Below are positions 1 to 8,560 of a stretch of DNA of 64,000 nucleotides, one piece after another. Under the pieces are notes generated by a model. The model had not been told where the DNA came from. It ran no database searches and saw only the letters and a list, made by a program, of their open reading frames with translations. This DNA is from Candidatus Symbiopectobacterium sp. NZEC151. Its GTDB lineage: Bacteria; Pseudomonadota; Gammaproteobacteria; Enterobacterales; Enterobacteriaceae. The number at the start of each line of letters is the position of its first letter. The stretch's first letter is position 1. The stretch is from NCBI RefSeq assembly GCF_025962655.1, contig NZ_JAGFPE010000005.1:248001-312000 (forward strand), read 5' to 3'. The translations under genes and the position numbers were made by a program.

Positions 1-741
1 GCGCTGTTCCCCAACATGACGGCAGAAGGGAACGTGGCTTTCGGGTTAAAGATGCAAAAACTTGGTGCGGGGGAAATTCGCCAGCGGGTGGCCGAGGTGC
101 TGGCGCTGGTCGAGCTGAATGAGTTTGCCCACCGTTATCCGCACCAGCTTTCCGGCGGCCAGTGTCAGCGCGTGGCGCTGGCGCGCTCGTTGGTCACGCG
201 ACCGCGTTTGCTGTTACTGGATGAGCCGCTCTCCGCGTTGGATGCGCGTATTCGCCGCCACCTGCGCGAACAAATCCGTCGCATTCAGCGTGAGTTGAAC
301 CTGACGGCGATTTTTGTTACCCACGATCAGGAAGAGGCGCTGACGCTCTCCGATCGTATCGTGCTGATGAACAACGGGGAGATCGTGCAGGATGGCGATG
401 CGGTATCGCTGTATACCCAGCCTGCCAACCTGTTTGCCGCCAGCTTTATCGGTAGCTATAACCTGCTGAGTGCCGCGCAGGCGCAACAGTTGACGGGAGA
501 ACACTTCACCGGTCAGGTGGCACTTCGCCCTGAATCCATCACGCTGGGTGCGCCTGAACAGGGCATCACCGGGGAGATCCTTAACCACAGCCTGCTAGGT
601 AACGTGGTGCGATACCGGGTAGTGGTTAACGGCGTAGAGCTGGCTGTGGATGTACTCAACCGTGCACCGAGCGATCTGTACCGCACGGGCAGTGTGGTGG
701 GGGTGCATATTACCGCCGATGCGCTGCGTGAGGTGGCCTAG
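1..741 (+). CDS. ABC transporter ATP-binding protein, 5' end outside window
   Basis: The frame is open from base 1 and ends at TAG 739-741, so the N-terminus with the Walker A motif lies upstream of the window. Visible parts begin just after the Q-loop (ALFPNMTAEGNVAFG), followed by the signature LSGGQCQRVALARSL, Walker B with catalytic Glu (LLLLDEPLSALD) and the H-loop (FVTHDQEEA). About 100 further residues form a C-terminal regulatory/TOBE-like extension. This is the layout of CysA/PotA/FbpC-type importer ATPases that energise uptake of small anions, polyamines or ferric iron at the inner membrane. The partner permease and binding protein are not in the window, so the substrate cannot be named; phosphonate or iron uptake are possibilities. 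Confidence 0.85.
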   Translation, partial: ALFPNMTAEGNVAFGLKMQKLGAGEIRQRVAEVLALVELNEFAHRYPHQLSGGQCQRVALARSLVTRPRLLLLDEPLSALDARIRRHLREQIRRIQRELNLTAIFVTHDQEEALTLSDRIVLMNNGEIVQDGDAVSLYTQPANLFAASFIGSYNLLSAAQAQQLTGEHFTGQVALRPESITLGAPEQGITGEILNHSLLGNVVRYRVVVNGVELAVDVLNRAPSDLYRTGSVVGVHITADALREVA

Positions 742-849
742 CTAATCCATATCATGGATGAATAGGATATGCGAAAACCGATATTTGTTTAAATCGTTGC
801 TGCCCGTTACCGTGTGGTCATTGCTCCCCTTTTGTTGCACGGAAACCCT

Positions 850-2112
850 ATGCCGCACGATCTGAATGACCTCACCCACGCGCTTAACGCACATAGCCTG
901 CGCGAATTACCCGCTCGTTTTGGATGCCCGGTGTGGGCCTATGATGCGCACACCATCGTGGCGCGTATCGCACAACTGCGTCAGTTTGACACCATCCGTT
1001 TCGCGCAGAAAGCCTGTTCCAACACCCATATTCTGCGTCTGATGCGCGCACAAGGTGTAAAGGTGGATTCGGTATCGCTGGGAGAAATTGAGCGCGCTTT
1101 GGTGGCGGGGTTTGTGCCGGGTACGGCAGATCACGAGATTGTGTTCACCGCTGACATGCTGGATGCGCCGACGCTGGCGCGTGTGGTGGAGCTGAATATT
1201 CCGGTTAATGCCGGTTCAGTGGATATGCTGGCGCAGTTGGGGGCAGCCCAGCCCGGTCACCCGGTGTGGTTGCGCGTCAATCCGGGATTTGGTCATGGCC
1301 ACAGCCAGAAAACCAACACCGGCGGTGAGAACAGCAAACACGGCATCTGGTATGCCGATTTACCGCTGGCGCTGGCACACATCCAACGCTACTCCCTGAA
1401 GCTGGTTGGCATTCATATGCATATCGGTTCCGGCGTGGACTACGGCCATCTGGAGCAAGTGTGTGATGCCATGGTGCGTCAGGTGGTTGAGTTTGGTCAG
1501 GATGTTGAAGCCATTTCCGCAGGCGGCGGGCTTTCCATTCCCTATCGCGCGGGTGAACCGGTTATCGATACCGAGCACTACTTTGGCCTGTGGCACGGAG
1601 CGCGTCAGCGTATTGAGACGCACCTTGGTCACCCGGTGACGCTGGAAATCGAACCGGGACGTTTTCTGGTGGCGGAGTCTGGCGTGTTGGTTGCACAGGT
1701 GCGTGCCGTCAAAAACATGGGTAGCCGCCACTTCGTGTTGGTGGACGCCGGGTTTAACGACCTAATGCGCCCCGCCATGTACGGCAGCTATCACCATATC
1801 TCGCTGCTGCCAGCAGATGAGCGTTCTCTTGCTGGCGCACCGTTGCGCGATACCGTAGTGGCTGGGCCCTTGTGTGAATCCGGTGATGTGTTTACGCAAC
1901 AGGCTGGCGGCGGTGTGGAAACGGTGGCGTTACCTGCGGTACAGGTCGGTGACTATCTGGTGTTCCACGACACCGGCGCTTACGGTGCCTCCATGTCCTC
2001 CAACTACAATAGCCGCCCGCTGCTGCCGGAAGTGCTGTTCGAAAACGGTGAAGCACGCCTGATTCGCCGCCGCCAAACCATCGAGGAATTGTTGGCGCTC
2101 GAGGCGCTGTAA
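850..2112 (+). CDS. lysA: Diaminopimelate decarboxylase LysA
   Basis: PLP-dependent decarboxylation of meso-diaminopimelate to L-lysine, the last step of lysine synthesis, in the cytoplasm. The 420-residue product matches E. coli LysA almost throughout: RFAQKACSN carries the PLP lysine, SAGGGLS is the phosphate-binding glycine loop, and the C-terminal catalytic part has GPLCESGDVFTQQ and GAYGASMSSNYNSRP. The ATG at 850 gives the family N-terminus (MPHDL...) and normal length; a GTG at 814 would add 12 unsupported residues. The Shine-Dalgarno is weak (ACGGAA). The divergent lysR regulator found next to lysA in E. coli is absent here; the 108 bp to the upstream ABC gene would have to hold the promoter. 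Confidence 0.97.
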   Translation: MPHDLNDLTHALNAHSLRELPARFGCPVWAYDAHTIVARIAQLRQFDTIRFAQKACSNTHILRLMRAQGVKVDSVSLGEIERALVAGFVPGTADHEIVFTADMLDAPTLARVVELNIPVNAGSVDMLAQLGAAQPGHPVWLRVNPGFGHGHSQKTNTGGENSKHGIWYADLPLALAHIQRYSLKLVGIHMHIGSGVDYGHLEQVCDAMVRQVVEFGQDVEAISAGGGLSIPYRAGEPVIDTEHYFGLWHGARQRIETHLGHPVTLEIEPGRFLVAESGVLVAQVRAVKNMGSRHFVLVDAGFNDLMRPAMYGSYHHISLLPADERSLAGAPLRDTVVAGPLCESGDVFTQQAGGGVETVALPAVQVGDYLVFHDTGAYGASMSSNYNSRPLLPEVLFENGEARLIRRRQTIEELLALEAL

Positions 2113-2147
2113 CCACGTGGTATTGAGGTCTCGATGACGCCACGCTA

Positions 2148-2305
2148 AGCCGCAGGAATGCGGCCCAGACCGCTGACGAAGTTCGTTGTTAGGTGAAGTG
2201 CGGCGATGGGGTCGTAGCGGCGTAAGCCGCCGGAGCGCCCCTCGTCGTGATTCGCCGGGAAACCCGGACATACCGAAAAGGAATTTCAGCCGCAGGAATG
2301 CGGCT
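2148..2305. repeat. Intergenic repeat region bracketed by two identical hairpins
   Basis: The hairpin AGCCGCA-GGAA-TGCGGC occurs at 2148-2164 and again, extended by one T, at 2288-2305. Between them, 2170-2269 is a copy of a dispersed repeat whose second copy lies in inverse orientation at 13105-13206. In the 81-base core (cgttgttag through cgccgggaaa) I count four mismatches. The core contains a short stem GCGGC-GTAA-GCCGC. No open frame of note is present, so it looks like a small non-coding repeat (REP/MITE class) rather than a gene remnant. The second hairpin could also serve as terminator for lysA, but no T-run follows. Confidence 0.7.
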
Positions 2306-2607
2306 CTTCTCCCCCCGCAATGTGATAAACCTCTCGCTTTCTTGTTCTGCAACACAAAAATATTTATACAAATGCCCAATTTTTTCGTGTTACGACACAT
2401 AGGTTATTTTATTGCCAAGTCATAGAATAATTCTCAATCCATAAGAGCATGTGATAAGGAATTATTTATCGATTCTGATTTTTTTCGAAAGAAAGCTATT
2501 TAGAACGGCGTAATTTATTACCGCATCAAATAATGCAGATTCCACCAGGAATGTATTTGCATTAGCACCCTATTGTCGAAGACATATAAAATATAAGAGG
2601 TCTCATT

Positions 2608-3921
2608 ATGCATACCATAGAACCCTTGGCATGGTACGGGGCGTTGATTGGTCTTTTTATTGCCATTGCGCTCATCCTGAAAAAAATTAATCCGGTGTAC
2701 TCCTTGTTCCTCGGCGCCATTCTCGGTGCCATGATCGGCGGTGGCAATCTTGAGCAGACTATCGGGCTGCTGACGTCTGGCACGCAGAGCGTGATGGGTA
2801 CGGTAATCCGCGTACTGGCCGCCGGTGTACTGGCTGGCGTGATGATGGAATCGGGCGCGGCGGAAACCATCGCCCAGGCCATTGTGAGGAAGATGGGGGA
2901 GAGCAAAGCGATTTTAGCGCTGGCGCTGGCTACCATGATCATTACCGCAGTGGGGGTATTTATTCCCGTCGCAGTATTAATTGTCGCACCCATTGCGTTA
3001 TCAGTAGGTAATAAAATGGGGATTTCCAAACTGGCATTATTACTGGCGCTTTCCGGCGGCGGTAAAGCGGGGAATATTATATCGCCAAACCCCAATACCA
3101 TTGCCGCAGCAAACGGCTTTCACCTCAATTTAAGCGACGTGATGATCGCCGGTTTTATTCCTGCCGTATTCGGTTTGATTATTACCGTGGTTGTCGCCTC
3201 GATGTTGAAAAATAAAGGGATCATGGTAAGTGGTGAGGAAGCTGCCGCTGCCTACGGCACCCAGAGCGCAAAAAATGACAAAACCTACCCAACGCTGGGC
3301 AAGGCCATCGTCGCGCCAGCGGTTGCCGTTATCTTACTGATGATTAACCCGATTGGTTCCATTTTCCACATTAGCGCGCTGACCGCGTTCAAGCTGGATG
3401 CCATGTATGTACTGCCGATCGCCGGTATCGTCGGGCTGATTGCCATGGGGCAAAAGCACAAGGTGATTGCCTACACCGCATCAGGTCTGGAAAAAATGAC
3501 CGCTACCGTGCTGATCCTGATTGGTGCCGGTGCGATTGCGGGCCTGATTGCCGCATCCAACCTGTCGGCCCAGGTGGTGCAACTGATTAATGTCATGGGC
3601 ATTTCCGGCACCTTCCTGGCACCTATCTCCGGCATTTTGATGGCGGCGGCCACGGCTTCCACCTCCACCGGGACCATTCTGGCGACCGGCACCTTCGGTA
3701 ACGCCATCGCCACTATCGGCATCGCGCCGATTGCCTCTGCGGTGATGGTACACACCGGGGCCACCGTGATCGACTCCTTGCCGCAGGGCAACTATTTCCA
3801 CGTCACAGCACAGAGCATGAACATGACCATCAGACAGCGTATGGGCTTGCTGCCTTACGAAGCGATTGTCGGCGGCACCATGACCCTTGTCGCTACCGTG
3901 CTGTACGGCTTTATTCTTTAG
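2608..3921 (+). CDS. GntP-family permease, probable glycerate transporter
   Basis: A 437-residue polytopic inner-membrane protein with about a dozen hydrophobic segments and GntP-family signatures: GGGKAGNIISPNPNTIAAANGF in the middle and the C-terminal stretch HTGATVIDSLPQGNYFH. GntP proteins are proton-coupled carriers for gluconate and related hydroxy acids. The gene starts at an ATG 9 bases after AGAGG and is followed 16 bp later by glycerate kinase, so glycerate is the likely substrate by context. It opens a three-gene operon (permease, kinase, pyruvate kinase). The 300 bp upstream is AT-rich and must carry the promoter; CdaR, encoded just downstream, is the probable activator. Substrate is inference. 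Confidence 0.85.
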   Translation: MHTIEPLAWYGALIGLFIAIALILKKINPVYSLFLGAILGAMIGGGNLEQTIGLLTSGTQSVMGTVIRVLAAGVLAGVMMESGAAETIAQAIVRKMGESKAILALALATMIITAVGVFIPVAVLIVAPIALSVGNKMGISKLALLLALSGGGKAGNIISPNPNTIAAANGFHLNLSDVMIAGFIPAVFGLIITVVVASMLKNKGIMVSGEEAAAAYGTQSAKNDKTYPTLGKAIVAPAVAVILLMINPIGSIFHISALTAFKLDAMYVLPIAGIVGLIAMGQKHKVIAYTASGLEKMTATVLILIGAGAIAGLIAASNLSAQVVQLINVMGISGTFLAPISGILMAAATASTSTGTILATGTFGNAIATIGIAPIASAVMVHTGATVIDSLPQGNYFHVTAQSMNMTIRQRMGLLPYEAIVGGTMTLVATVLYGFIL

Positions 3922-3937
3922 TTTGAGGCAACCCACA

Positions 3938-5083
3938 ATGAAAAACGAAACGTTTGTATTAGCGCCCGATTCATTTAAAGAGAGCATGACGGCGAAAGAA
4001 GTGTGTAACGCGATGGAAAAAGGGTTGCGTAAGGTATTCCCCGAAGCGAATTTCGTGCACGTTCCCATGGCGGATGGCGGTGAAGGCACCACCCAGTCGC
4101 TGATTGATGCCACCGAAGGCTCGCTGTATGCGTTAAACGCGACCGGACCGTTGGGAGAAACGGTTGAAGCCAGCTACGGCATCATGGGTAACGGCGAGAT
4201 TGCCGTGATTGAAATGGCCTCTGCCAGCGGTATTCAATTCGTTAATCGCGACACCAAAAATCCGCTGGTGACCACCACCTACGGCACCGGTGAACTGATT
4301 CGTGCCTGCCTGGACAAAGGCATCAAGAAAATCATTCTGGGCATCGGTGGCAGTGCAACCAATGATGGCGGCGCAGGTATGGCAGAAGCGCTGGGTGTGC
4401 GTTTTTATGATGAAGCGGGCAACACGCTGCCGCGCGGTGGCGGCGCGCTGGATCGTTTGCACCATATCGATCTTTCCGGGTTGGATAGCCGTCTGGCACA
4501 GGTGGATATTCAGGTGGCCTGTGATGTTACCAACCCACTGTGCGGCGAGCAGGGTGCATCAGCGATTTTTGGTCCGCAGAAAGGAGCAACGCCGGAGATG
4601 GTCGCACAGCTGGATAACAATCTGGCGCACTACGCGGCGGTAATCCGCAATCAGTTGGGCAAAGAGATTGCCACTGTGCCGGGTGCCGGTGCGGCGGGCG
4701 GTCTGGGCGCAGGGCTGATGGCTTTCACCCAATGCACACTGCGTCGAGGCATTGATATTGTCGTCGAATTCAGCGGGTTGAGTGACAAACTGGTCGGTGC
4801 GGATTTCTGCTTTACCGGTGAAGGGCGTATCGATTACCAAACCAAGTTCGGTAAAACCCCTTACGGCGTTGCCAGAACTGCCAAAGCGCAGGGCGTACCG
4901 GTTATCGCGGTATCCGGCTGCGTTGGCGAAGGCGTTGAAGCGCTGTACGGCGAAGGCATCGACACCATTTTCGGCATTATTCCGCGTGCAGACAATATTG
5001 AAGCGCTGCTGAAAGATGGCCCGATTAATATGGAACGTGCGTGCGAGAATATTGGCCGCCTGTTGAAAAAAGCGGCAGCATAA
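3938..5083 (+). CDS. Glycerate 2-kinase (GarK/GlxK family)
   Basis: ATP-dependent phosphorylation of D-glycerate to 2-phosphoglycerate. The 381-residue protein opens with the family signature FVLAPDSFKESMTAKEV and carries ADGGEGT, GIGGSATNDGGAGMAEALG, the glycine-rich PGAGAAGGLGAGL and FTGEGRIDYQTKFGKTP, all typical of the glycerate kinase type-1 fold. The ATG at 3938 follows TGAGGCA and gives the family start; an upstream start inside the permease gene would add an unrelated leader. It is co-transcribed with the permease upstream and the pyruvate kinase downstream. GarK and GlxK cannot be told apart here, so no symbol is given. Confidence 0.93.
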   Translation: MKNETFVLAPDSFKESMTAKEVCNAMEKGLRKVFPEANFVHVPMADGGEGTTQSLIDATEGSLYALNATGPLGETVEASYGIMGNGEIAVIEMASASGIQFVNRDTKNPLVTTTYGTGELIRACLDKGIKKIILGIGGSATNDGGAGMAEALGVRFYDEAGNTLPRGGGALDRLHHIDLSGLDSRLAQVDIQVACDVTNPLCGEQGASAIFGPQKGATPEMVAQLDNNLAHYAAVIRNQLGKEIATVPGAGAAGGLGAGLMAFTQCTLRRGIDIVVEFSGLSDKLVGADFCFTGEGRIDYQTKFGKTPYGVARTAKAQGVPVIAVSGCVGEGVEALYGEGIDTIFGIIPRADNIEALLKDGPINMERACENIGRLLKKAAA

Positions 5084-5113
5084 TTAAGCGCCAGTAATAA
5101 AAAGGGAAAGAAT

Positions 5114-6556
5114 ATGACTGAAACACTTCGGCGCACCAAGATTGTTGCGACTCTCGGTCCGGCAACCGATCGCGATAATAACCTGGAAAAAATAATAAGT
5201 GCGGGTGCCAACGTAGTCCGTTTTAATTTCTCGCACGGTGCGGCAGATGATCATATTGCTCGTGCGGAACAGGTTCGCGCTATTGCCCAACGTTTGGGTA
5301 AATCAGTGGCTATTTTGGGCGATCTGCAAGGGCCGAAAATTCGGGTATCAACCTTTAAAGAAGGTAAAGTATTTCTGCACGTCGGAGATAGCTTTATTCT
5401 GGATGCCTTATTGGAAAAAGGACTGGGCGATAATACCCAGGTGGGTATCGATTATAAGGCGCTACCGCGCGATGTGGTGCCGGGCGATATTCTGCTGCTG
5501 GACGATGGCCGTATTCAACTACGCGTGGTGCGCATTGACGGCGAAAAAATCATCACGGCTGTCACCGTGGGCGGAACCCTCTCCAATAACAAAGGCGTCA
5601 ACAAGCTCGGCGGCGGGCTTTCAGCCGAAGCGCTGACGGAAAAAGACAAGGCAGATATTCTGCTGGCAGCCAGAATGAAGGTAGATTTTCTGGCGGTGTC
5701 GTTTCCACGCACCGGAGACGATTTACGCTATGCGCGTCGCTTGGCGCGCGAAGCGGGCTGTCAGGCCGCCATTGTTGCCAAGGTAGAGCGTGCGGAAACC
5801 GTTGCCACACCAGAAAACATGGATGACATGATCCTGGCTGCCGATGTCATCATGGTGGCGCGCGGCGACTTGGGCGTAGAAATTGGTGACGCCGCGCTGG
5901 TAGGCGTCCAAAAACGTCTGATTCAGCGCTCGCGCCAGTTGAACCGCGTGGTGATCACCGCGACGCAAATGATGGAATCGATGATTTCCAGCCCGATGCC
6001 GACGCGTGCTGAGGTGATGGACGTCGCCAATGCGGTGCTGGACGGCACCGATGCCGTGATGCTATCGGCTGAAACCGCCGCAGGCAGCTATCCGGCGCAA
6101 GCGGTAGCGGCGATGGCGAACGTGTGTCTCGGGGCGGAACGCAGCCCGAGCATTACCACCTCGAAACACCGCCTCGACGTGCAGTTTACCAACGTTGAAG
6201 AGATGGCGTCGATGTCAGCAATGTATGCGGCTAACCACTTGCAGGGCGTCAAAGCCGTGATTGCGATGACGGAGTCGGGCCGCACTGCCCGCATGATGTC
6301 TCGCATTAGCTCCCGTTTACCGATTTATGCGCTATCGCGTCATGCCGAAACGTTGAATCAGGTCGCACTGTATCGCGGCGTTACGCCTCTGCCGTTTAAC
6401 GGCCGTGCCGAAGGGCTGGGCGCGGCGCAGGATGCCATCGCACTGCTGAAAGCACGCGGTGCGATTGCGACCGGTGACAGCGTCATTCTGACGCAGGGCG
6501 ACAGCGTCGGGCAAATTGGCAGCACCAATACCTGTCGTATTTGCGTCGTGGAATAA
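5114..6556 (+). CDS. Pyruvate kinase, PykA type, in glycerate operon
   Basis: Converts phosphoenolpyruvate and ADP to pyruvate and ATP. At 480 residues it has the exact length of E. coli PykA and matches it across the chain: [37 protein letters not shown], the active-site helix [13 protein letters not shown], and [10 protein letters not shown] with [35 protein letters not shown] precedes the ATG. Its place 30 bp after glycerate kinase suggests a dedicated copy: 2-phosphoglycerate goes through enolase to PEP and this enzyme finishes the route. A housekeeping pykA probably exists elsewhere, so this is likely a paralogue; that cannot be tested from the window. Confidence 0.93.
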   Translation: MTETLRRTKIVATLGPATDRDNNLEKIISAGANVVRFNFSHGAADDHIARAEQVRAIAQRLGKSVAILGDLQGPKIRVSTFKEGKVFLHVGDSFILDALLEKGLGDNTQVGIDYKALPRDVVPGDILLLDDGRIQLRVVRIDGEKIITAVTVGGTLSNNKGVNKLGGGLSAEALTEKDKADILLAARMKVDFLAVSFPRTGDDLRYARRLAREAGCQAAIVAKVERAETVATPENMDDMILAADVIMVARGDLGVEIGDAALVGVQKRLIQRSRQLNRVVITATQMMESMISSPMPTRAEVMDVANAVLDGTDAVMLSAETAAGSYPAQAVAAMANVCLGAERSPSITTSKHRLDVQFTNVEEMASMSAMYAANHLQGVKAVIAMTESGRTARMMSRISSRLPIYALSRHAETLNQVALYRGVTPLPFNGRAEGLGAAQDAIALLKARGAIATGDSVILTQGDSVGQIGSTNTCRICVVE

Positions 6557-6568
6557 GTACGTGACGAT

Positions 6569-6598
6569 CATCGCCGTCTGTGGGCTATGGCGGCGATG
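6569..6598 (+). terminator. Hairpin after the glycerate operon
   Basis: CATCGCCG (6569-6576) pairs perfectly with CGGCGATG (6591-6598) just after the pyruvate kinase stop. No clear T-run follows, so intrinsic termination is only possible. The remaining 250 bp up to the CdaR gene is AT-rich and presumably contains that gene's promoter; I see no further element in it. Confidence 0.4.
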
Positions 6599-6850
6599 TA
6601 TCGCACTAATTTCCCGTACCGAAATTCATGATTTATTTTTTTATCGCTGTTGAAGTCTTTATTTTTAAACAGGAATAAAAGACAAGGCACGTTATGAAAT
6701 AAAGGTATTCGCCTTTCCCTTTATAATAATCGGGTTAGTCTAAATAACTTTATTAAATTACAAAAAGCAGTGGTTATTGATGTGGCGTATTTTCCCGTGG
6801 GGTATTTCCTGCTGGCGAAATATTTTTGCGCTGCACCAGGGGAATAGTAA

Positions 6851-8005
6851 ATGACAGATTATGATTTCGACGCGAAATTAGCTTATTCGATCGTTGAACG
6901 CACCATGAAAATTATTGACTGTAATATCAACGTCATGGATGCCAGAGGCCGTATTATTGGCAGCGGCGATCGCGAACGTATTGGTGAAATTCACGAAGGG
7001 GCGCTATTGGCGCTCAGTCAACAGCGAGTGGTATCGATTGATGATGCCTCTATGCATACGCTGCACGGTGTCAGGCCCGGCCTGAACCTGCCGCTGCGGT
7101 TAAATAACCACATCGTCGGCGTGATTGGCCTGACCGGCGATCCCGATGGGCTGCTGCAATTTGGCGAACTGGTGTGCATGACAGCGGAAATGATGCTGGA
7201 ACAAGCGCATTTGCTGCAACTGCTGGCGCAAAACAGCCGTTTGCGTGAAGAGCTGGTGTTGAGCATGGTGCGCAATGACAACTACTCTTCCACCATGCAA
7301 GAGTGGGCGCAGCGTTTGGGGGTCGATCTGACATTGCCGCGCGTCGCCATGGTGGTGGAGTTGGACAGCGGGCAGCTCGGTGTCAGTACCGCGATGAGTG
7401 AATTGCAGCAGTTGCAATCGCTGCTGATGGAAACCGGTAAAGATGACCTGATGGCGATAGTTTCACTCACCGAAATGGTGGTGCTGAAACCCGCTTATCT
7501 GCACGCCGAACGTTGGGAGCCCGAAGAGCACAAGCGTCGCATGGTACAGCTTTATCAGCGCTTGCAACAGGGCAGCCCGCTTAAAGTACGCCTGGCGCTG
7601 GGTAACTTTTTCCCGCAGGAAGGGGGCGTGGTGCGCTCTTACCACACGGCGAAAACCACCATCAGCGTAGGCAAACAGCGGATGCCGGACGTGCACTGCT
7701 TCTGCTATCAGGACATCAAGCTGCCAGTACTGCTCGATAGCCTGCGCGATGGCTGGCAAGCGGCAGAACTGGTAAGCCCGTTGCAGCGGCTAAAAGCCAA
7801 CGACGGCAACGGGGTGTTTCGAAAAACACTGCATACCTGGTTTCGCCATAACCAGCAGGCCGGTGAAACAGCCAAAGCGCTGTTTATTCACAAAAATACC
7901 CTCGAATACCGCCTGCGGCGCATTGCTGAACTGACCGGGCTGAATCTGGCGAATTTTGAGGATCGTTTTCTGCTCTACGTGGCCGCACAGCTGGATCAAG
8001 ACTAG
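6851..8005 (+). CDS. cdaR: CdaR-family activator of sugar diacid/glycerate genes
   Basis: A 384-residue transcription factor of the CdaR/SdaR family, which in E. coli (385 residues) activates garPLRK and gudPDX in response to glycerate. The N-terminal sugar-diacid recognition domain is clear (RTMKIIDCNINVMDARGRIIGSGDRERIGEIHEGALL, then VGVIGLTGDP). The C-terminus has the PucR-type helix-turn-helix: HTWFRHNQQAGETAKALFIHKNTLEYRLRRIAELTG. Its position directly downstream of the permease, glycerate kinase and pyruvate kinase fits a local activator. The 294 bp gap before it suggests its own promoter. Whether the effector is glycerate here is inference from the E. coli protein. Confidence 0.93.
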   Translation: MTDYDFDAKLAYSIVERTMKIIDCNINVMDARGRIIGSGDRERIGEIHEGALLALSQQRVVSIDDASMHTLHGVRPGLNLPLRLNNHIVGVIGLTGDPDGLLQFGELVCMTAEMMLEQAHLLQLLAQNSRLREELVLSMVRNDNYSSTMQEWAQRLGVDLTLPRVAMVVELDSGQLGVSTAMSELQQLQSLLMETGKDDLMAIVSLTEMVVLKPAYLHAERWEPEEHKRRMVQLYQRLQQGSPLKVRLALGNFFPQEGGVVRSYHTAKTTISVGKQRMPDVHCFCYQDIKLPVLLDSLRDGWQAAELVSPLQRLKANDGNGVFRKTLHTWFRHNQQAGETAKALFIHKNTLEYRLRRIAELTGLNLANFEDRFLLYVAAQLDQD

Positions 8006-8026
8006 CGCCGCGTAACGCTATGCCGC

Positions 8027-8347
8027 TCAGGCGGCACCGGCGACTTCTTGACGCAGCAGCACAATCTCTTCAGCCAGATCGCGACACAGCATCGCCGTCA
8101 TCAAATGATCCTGGGCGTGTACCAGGATCAGGTTGACCGGAATCTTTCCTTGCCCCTCATCTTCCCCAATCAACTGCGTCTGGATCAGATGCGCGGCTCG
8201 CACGGCCTCCTGCGACGCGGCTAATGACGCAGTGGCGAGTTCCCACTTCTTCTGGCGCGCTGCCTGAATAGCCATCATGGCCTGTGAGCGCGCTTCTCCG
8301 GCATTGATGATCAACTCCATCACGGTGGTTTCCATCTCGATCGTCAT
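8027..8347 (-). CDS. PTS lactose/cellobiose-type enzyme IIA
   Basis: A 106-residue cytoplasmic phosphocarrier that passes phosphate from HPr to the IIB protein. It has the helical Lac/Cel IIA signature: INAGEARSQAMMAIQAAR near the N-terminus and VNLILVHAQDHLMTAM near the C-terminus, where His77 corresponds to the phosphorylated histidine of the family and His81 follows it. The ATG at 8347 is chosen because AAGGGGAT lies six bases ahead; the frame extends 11 residues further without a ribosome site. The gene is divergent from IIC, and the shared 213 bp gap carries several TTGG-N4-CCAA palindromes. Its stop lies 21 bp from the convergent CdaR gene. Confidence 0.93.
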   Translation of the reverse strand: MTIEMETTVMELIINAGEARSQAMMAIQAARQKKWELATASLAASQEAVRAAHLIQTQLIGEDEGQGKIPVNLILVHAQDHLMTAMLCRDLAEEIVLLRQEVAGAA

Positions 8348-8360
8348 TTCTATCCCCTTA

Positions 8361-8370
8361 TGGTATGCCA
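8361..8370. promoter_or_regulatory. Candidate UxuR/ExuR-type operator 1
   Basis: TGGTATGCCA sits 14-23 bases upstream of the IIA start codon. It is a shorter version of the palindrome at 8455-8468. UxuR and ExuR of E. coli bind sites close to TTGGTATACCAA, and the repressor encoded at 11826-12593 belongs to that subfamily. Confidence 0.45.
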
Positions 8371-8388
8371 AATGTTGCATGGATCATC

Positions 8389-8406
8389 ATATTGGAATTC
8401 CAATAT
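8389..8406. promoter_or_regulatory. Perfect 18-bp palindrome, candidate operator 2
   Basis: ATATTGGAATTCCAATAT is a perfect palindrome with TTGG/CCAA outer arms, placed in the divergent gap between IIA and IIC. It shares the TTGG-N4-CCAA frame with the elements beside it. A regulator dimer acting on both promoters is the simple reading. Confidence 0.55.
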
Positions 8407-8454
8407 TGGTTTATGGGAGTATTGTCACAGAAAAATAACGCATATTGGTCGAAT

Positions 8455-8468
8455 TTTGGTATGCCAAA
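8455..8468. promoter_or_regulatory. Candidate UxuR/ExuR-type operator 3
   Basis: TTTGGTATGCCAAA differs by one base from a perfect palindrome (TTTGGTATACCAAA) and closely resembles the known UxuR/ExuR site. It lies about 93 bp upstream of the IIC start and fits repression by the GntR-family protein encoded at the end of the same operon. Confidence 0.6.
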
Positions 8469-8560
8469 CGCACATGCGCGATGAGCGGTATGCATTCTGC
8501 GCGTAACGGCTATCTGGGGCACTGTCCCGCACTACACAACCATTGTGATGAGGTGCTGTT

